Shown: piece after piece, positions 60,609-64,000 of the stretch
Position numbering within the stretch: the stretch's first letter is position 1
Layout of the letters: each line of letters begins with the position of its first letter
DNA from: Halalkalibacter nanhaiisediminis
Lineage (GTDB): Bacteria; Bacillota; Bacilli; Bacillales; Bacillaceae_D
Assembly: GCF_007830185.1 (NCBI RefSeq)
Contig: NZ_VLKZ01000003.1
Coordinates: forward strand, 62,001-126,000
DNA length: 64,000 nt
Direction of reading: 5' to 3'
The notes under the pieces: model-generated
The model's input: only the letters and a program-made list of their open reading frames with translations
Told to the model about the DNA's origin: nothing
The model's database searches: none
Translations under genes and position numbers: made by a program

Positions 60609-62915
60609 GTGAATCGTATGCAAATTCAACATCAAGTACACACAGCAGCACAGCAGCCTGAGAGAGCGGCACAGCTTAGAGAGGGCGATGTGTACCGTGC
60701 AACGATTAAGGAACGAAAAGGAAACGATGAAGCGGTATTATCAATCCGTGGAAGGGAAGTCGTTGCGAAATTTGAGGGAGGTATTCCAGCAAGCGACAGA
60801 GCGACGATTCAAGTAACGGAGCCACAAGGCGATGTCATTCGTGTGAAAACGTTACATGCAGACGGACAACAGCCCCGTACAAACGAGCAAGGAAGTACAG
60901 GGAGACAACAAGAGCTAAATCAGACACTACGTCAACTTGGGGTACAACAGCCAACTCCTGAATTAAGACAAGCAGCCTCCATATTGATGGATAAAGGAAT
61001 ACCCCTTACAAAGGAAGCTGTTCAAGAATTACAGCGATTTATGAATGAGGGGAAACCAGAAGAGCGGTTACAAACGGTTCAAGCAATTGCAAACAAACGA
61101 CTTGAGGTGACAGCTAATCATCTACGTGCTGTTCATGAAGCGTTACATGGGAGGCCGCTAAATCAAGTAATGACTGACTTGGCACGGGAAATGGATCCGG
61201 AATTTAAGCCTCAACCTGTGGAAAGAGAGGGAGTAGAACGGGATGCAAATCGGTCACGTGAAGTGATGCCTCAGTCTGCACGTGAACATATCGACACATT
61301 AATGAGACAAAACGGTGCATTTAGCTCAGGAACAATTGAGCAAGTCGAAAGAACGATGCGTCAACCAGAGCAGCTTCATCAATTAGCAAGAGAGCAGTTA
61401 TCTGGATCTTTGTCGACTTTATCAACATCAGTGCAAGGAAATCAGGCTCAACTGCAACAAACCTTGTCTCTTTTAGAAGTAGTTAATCATGCAGAGAAAA
61501 CATTGCAACGTGAACCTTCATTAGAGAAAGTGCTTCAACAAATTCAATCCCAGTTAAGTGGACATCAGGAATTAACAGAAGCTATAGAAACGGACCTAAA
61601 CAAAGTAATGGAATCAGCAAGAGATTTTCAAGAAAAAGGAAGAGAGTTGAAGGCACGACAAGAGCTATCGACGATGATTCAGCAAATAAAAGAAGTTGCA
61701 AAGACAAGCGAAATGCAAAGTCTGACAGTTGAAGCAAATACGTATGTCCAAAATGAACAATTTCAGACTAGTGTTGAGATGACAAGTAAATCGATAGCTG
61801 TGACAACGGTGACAGAAAAACTAGCGCAAATGACAGCAGATTTTAAAAGCCTGCAACGTGATATTACTCGTAATCTTGATTTAGTGAATCGTCAAATTGA
61901 GCAATTTCGCAGTCAAGCGCAACACCATTCAAAGCCATTGCTTGAAACAACAATTAAAAAACTTGATAATGCGATATTGAGAAGTGAGATGATGCTGCTA
62001 GCAGATATGAGGACGGAACGCCAGCTCATGCAAGCAAGCAGTCAGCTCCATGAAGCAAAAAAACTATTAGGAAAAGGCCGGCATCAAGAGGCCAACCGCA
62101 TCGTTCGCGAAGTTCAGCAATTAGTTGAACAGTTGAATTTTAAACCATCTGAAACAAAGATCATGCATTACACGGCAGCAAATGAACGTGCCCTTCGTGA
62201 AGCTCAACTTCCTTCGCAGTCCTTTACAAGTCAATTAAATGAAACTGCACGGGGACCGGTACAGGAAGGATCGCCTCGCGCAATGTTTGAAATGGTCCGT
62301 GGACTTGGTTTAAATCGTGATAGTGAGGTAGCTCAGCAGCTTGCTTCAGGGCGCGATCAACAGCAGCAAGATTCAAGCCAACGCGATTTGAAAACGACTC
62401 TGCTTCAATTGGCTAGAGGTGAAGAAGAAGGATCGCGTGTGCAACAGCTTGCTAGCCAAGCATTAAATAATGTCACGGGGCAGCAGCTTTTGAGCCGTTC
62501 TGATCAACAAGGCAATTTACAAAGTATGTTTTTTCAGCTTCCATTTTTATTGGAAAAGAAAGTTGAGAATCTTCAGGTGTTTGTGAACTCTCGCAATGAA
62601 GGACAGCAAGTTGATTGGGAAAACTGTAGCCTCTACTTTTTGATGGAAACACCGAAAATGGGTGAAATCGGCATTGTTGTTTCAGCGACAGAGCGTCAAT
62701 TATCGGTCACATTAAAAAATGATAAGGCAGATTTCCAAGCGAAAATGGAGCCGCTTGTCGAAATGGCTGTTGAAAAGCTCGGAGAAATCGGTTATTCGAT
62801 TAACGGAATAAAATATACGCATTTATCATCTGAAACCGAAAAGACAGAACAAGAAACAGAAAAGTCACGTCAACAGCCTGTCTTTACGGAGAAAGGATTT
62901 GATTTTAAAATATGA
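60609..62915 (+). CDS. YlqG/FliK-like hook-length-control family protein
   Basis: 768 residues from GTG 60609 (AAGGAG six bases ahead). N-terminal third has an OB-like segment (EGDVYRATIKERKGNDEAVLSIRGREVVAKFEGGI); the middle is Gln-rich, helical and probably coiled coil (about 170-560). Residues about 640-745 (LQVFVNSRNEGQQ...LSVTLKNDKADFQAKMEPLVEMAVEKLGEIGYSINGIKY) match the C-terminal domain of FliK. The FlhB-like gene overlaps its stop as ATGA. FliK and FlhB normally act together in the secretion switch, so the pair is probably a parallel version. Confidence 0.7.
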   Translation: MNRMQIQHQVHTAAQQPERAAQLREGDVYRATIKERKGNDEAVLSIRGREVVAKFEGGIPASDRATIQVTEPQGDVIRVKTLHADGQQPRTNEQGSTGRQQELNQTLRQLGVQQPTPELRQAASILMDKGIPLTKEAVQELQRFMNEGKPEERLQTVQAIANKRLEVTANHLRAVHEALHGRPLNQVMTDLAREMDPEFKPQPVEREGVERDANRSREVMPQSAREHIDTLMRQNGAFSSGTIEQVERTMRQPEQLHQLAREQLSGSLSTLSTSVQGNQAQLQQTLSLLEVVNHAEKTLQREPSLEKVLQQIQSQLSGHQELTEAIETDLNKVMESARDFQEKGRELKARQELSTMIQQIKEVAKTSEMQSLTVEANTYVQNEQFQTSVEMTSKSIAVTTVTEKLAQMTADFKSLQRDITRNLDLVNRQIEQFRSQAQHHSKPLLETTIKKLDNAILRSEMMLLADMRTERQLMQASSQLHEAKKLLGKGRHQEANRIVREVQQLVEQLNFKPSETKIMHYTAANERALREAQLPSQSFTSQLNETARGPVQEGSPRAMFEMVRGLGLNRDSEVAQQLASGRDQQQQDSSQRDLKTTLLQLARGEEEGSRVQQLASQALNNVTGQQLLSRSDQQGNLQSMFFQLPFLLEKKVENLQVFVNSRNEGQQVDWENCSLYFLMETPKMGEIGIVVSATERQLSVTLKNDKADFQAKMEPLVEMAVEKLGEIGYSINGIKYTHLSSETEKTEQETEKSRQQPVFTEKGFDFKI

Positions 62916-63208
62916 TCGTCTCCAAACACTTTAACCAAAAGGCACGAAAGCAAATGAATGGCCCAACAGCGGCTGTTATTCGCTATGATGATGAGAACGG
63001 GGCACCGAAAGTCGTTGCACAAGGAAAAGGACAGGTTGCCAATCAAATTATCGAACTAGCAAAAAAGAATAATGTGCACATGCAAGAAGATGCCATGCTT
63101 GTTGAGAATCTGCTCGATATGGATTTAGGAGACAATATTCCACCACAGCTTTATTCGGTTATGGCAGAAATTCTGTTATTAATTGAAGAAATGGAGAAAA
63201 ACTATTAA
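62912..63208 (+). CDS. ylqH: FlhB C-terminal-domain protein (YlqH)
   Basis: 98 residues, cytoplasmic, without the membrane part of FlhB. VIRYDDENGAPKVVAQGKGQVANQIIELAKKNNVHMQEDAMLVENLL is the FlhB-C fold. In FlhB the domain is cut at NPTH; here the place reads GPTA in NGPTAAV, so the auto-cleavage site is gone and the chain starts there instead. Overlaps the YlqG-like gene by four bases. Confidence 0.88.
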   Translation: MIVSKHFNQKARKQMNGPTAAVIRYDDENGAPKVVAQGKGQVANQIIELAKKNNVHMQEDAMLVENLLDMDLGDNIPPQLYSVMAEILLLIEEMEKNY

Positions 63209-63233
63209 ACAATCACAAGAGTTACTCCGATAC
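63206..63233 (+). promoter_or_regulatory. Sigma-D-like promoter 2
   Basis: TAAA (63206-63209, overlapping the ylqH stop), 16 bases, TCCGATAC (63226-63233), 40 bases before fliS. Shares TAAACAA and CCGATACTAT with the site at 60553. Confidence 0.6.
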
Positions 63234-63272
63234 TATTGATAGACTCAGAAAAGAAAGATGGAGGTGGAAGGT

Positions 63273-63698
63273 TTGACCACATTCCTTACGAACGAAGCGC
63301 TTCATCAAAAAACTCCACAAGAATTAACAGCATTATTATATGAAGCGTGTTTGACCAATTTAGAAGACTCACTTACACATATAGATGAAAAAGATTTTAT
63401 TCGTGCAAATGAAAAGCTGCAAAAAGCAAGTGATATTGTTCACCGTTTAGGTGCCGGTATTAATTATGAAGCTGGTATCGTCGCTGATCAGCTTGAGCAA
63501 GTATATAACTATATGGCTGACAAGCTGGTGGAAGCGAATCTGAAAAAAGATAAAGCGGTTGTTCAAGAAGTGATCACCGTTCTTGAACCAATTATGAATG
63601 CTTGGAATGAAGCGATGAAAACAAAGCGTGACATTCAGCCAAAAACGATGAAACAAAAAGTAAATGCTTACGAAAACTATTCCGTTTATAAGAGTTAA
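63273..63698 (+). CDS. fliS: Flagellar export chaperone FliS
   Basis: 141 residues from TTG 63273, six bases after GGAGGTG; the ATG at 63258 lies ahead of the site. FliS motifs: LHQKTPQELTALLYEACLTNLEDSL (about 10-34) and YMADKLVEANLKKD (about 85-98). Binds the C-terminus of flagellin in the cytoplasm and delivers it to the export gate. Lies directly before flagellin instead of after fliD. Confidence 0.9.
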   Translation: MTTFLTNEALHQKTPQELTALLYEACLTNLEDSLTHIDEKDFIRANEKLQKASDIVHRLGAGINYEAGIVADQLEQVYNYMADKLVEANLKKDKAVVQEVITVLEPIMNAWNEAMKTKRDIQPKTMKQKVNAYENYSVYKS

Positions 63699-63722
63699 TG
63701 AGCGAAGGGATGTCATTCTCCG

Positions 63723-64000
63723 ATGAAAATTAATAATAATATTCAAGCATTAAATGCGTATCGAAATCTTAATAAAAATCAATTTGCTACTTCTAAAAAT
63801 TTAGAAAAGCTTTCTTCAGGTATGCGCATTAACCGCGCTGCTGATGATGCTGCTGGTCTAGCGATTTCTGAGAAAATGCGTTCGCAAATCCGTGGTCTAA
63901 AAATGGCAGAGCGTAATGCGATGGATGGTATTTCCTTACTTCAAACAGCAGAAGGAGCGATGCAGGAAGTTCACTCGATGTTACAACGTATGCGTGAGCT
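63723..64000 (+). CDS. hag: Flagellin, N-terminal part (3' truncated by window edge)
   Basis: At least 92 residues beginning [20 protein letters not shown], with [29 protein letters not shown] and [16 protein letters not shown]: the conserved D0/D1 helices of flagellin. Only 24 bases separate it from fliS and the binding site AAGGGA is weak and 12 bases away, so it is probably read from the fliS promoter. The rest is outside the window. Confidence 0.95.
   Translation, partial: MKINNNIQALNAYRNLNKNQFATSKNLEKLSSGMRINRAADDAAGLAISEKMRSQIRGLKMAERNAMDGISLLQTAEGAMQEVHSMLQRMRE

Overview
The window is low-GC Firmicutes DNA from a motile, spore-forming member of the Bacillaceae. Evidence: strong AGGAGG-type ribosome binding sites, a GerA-family (SpoVAF-like) germination protein, a KinA/KinE-type sensor kinase, Spo0A boxes, a TPP-riboswitch thiamine operon, FliS and flagellin. 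Gene order also matches Bacillus subtilis blocks: rpmG-yqgN-yqgP(gluP)-yqgQ-glcK-yqgU-yqgV, yjcH-yjcG-yjcF, and artPQR-yqjA-yqjB-yqjC-yqjE-yqjH. An alkaliphilic relative of B. halodurans or B. alcalophilus is my guess, not something the sequence proves.

Layout. 1-1000: the end of a RibD/DHFR-like reductase and a DUF2200 gene, then two copies of a structured dispersed repeat. 1.6-2.4 kb (minus): a SwrB-like membrane/HTH protein and a small MltG-like protein. 2.8-9.3 kb: an alpha-glucan/sugar-nucleotide operon preceded by several Spo0A-box-like sites (DUF4912 protein; GH57 branching-enzyme/GT4 synthase fusion; nucleotidyltransferase/degenerate phosphomutase fusion; remnant of a GH15 protein). 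9.4-29.6 kb: the yqg-like block with rpmG, folate cycloligase, a DUF92 protein, a ThiF/MoeB enzyme, rhomboid protease, glucokinase, aspartase, the TPP-controlled thiESGOD operon, FetAB, and a DUF1385-YqgV fusion. 29-33 kb: yjcHGF with a broken yjcG, a PgpA-like gene and fumarase. 33.5-43 kb: nucleoside transporter, GntR-ABC operon, a decayed EamA transporter, TetR-SDR pair with matching operators, MsrAB, purine permease, Tag. 43-52 kb: the YvrJ/DUF2922/DUF1659 micro-operon, a BCCT transporter with a repetitive acidic tail, DUF3231, TauE, a PAS histidine kinase and a PilZ protein. 52-64 kb: artPQR and yqj block, DinB, then a FliK-like/FlhB-like pair and fliS-hag, each pair behind a sigma-D-like promoter; flagellin runs off the right edge.

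Working together: the thiESGOD operon makes and joins thiazole and pyrimidine but has no thiF; the ThiF/MoeB gene 11 kb upstream can supply that step, and the YqgV domain at 28.7 kb belongs to a thiamine-binding family. The glucan operon places chain synthesis, branching and sugar-nucleotide supply in one transcript, apparently under sporulation phosphorelay control. The right end links translesion polymerase, arginine uptake and flagellar genes by position only.

The window has three decayed genes (GH15 remnant, yjcG, EamA), two families of short intergenic dispersed repeats, and several very small genes (44-, 35- and 29-residue proteins, a 46-residue lipoprotein, YvrJ). I saw no rRNA, tRNA, CRISPR array, prophage or intact insertion sequence.
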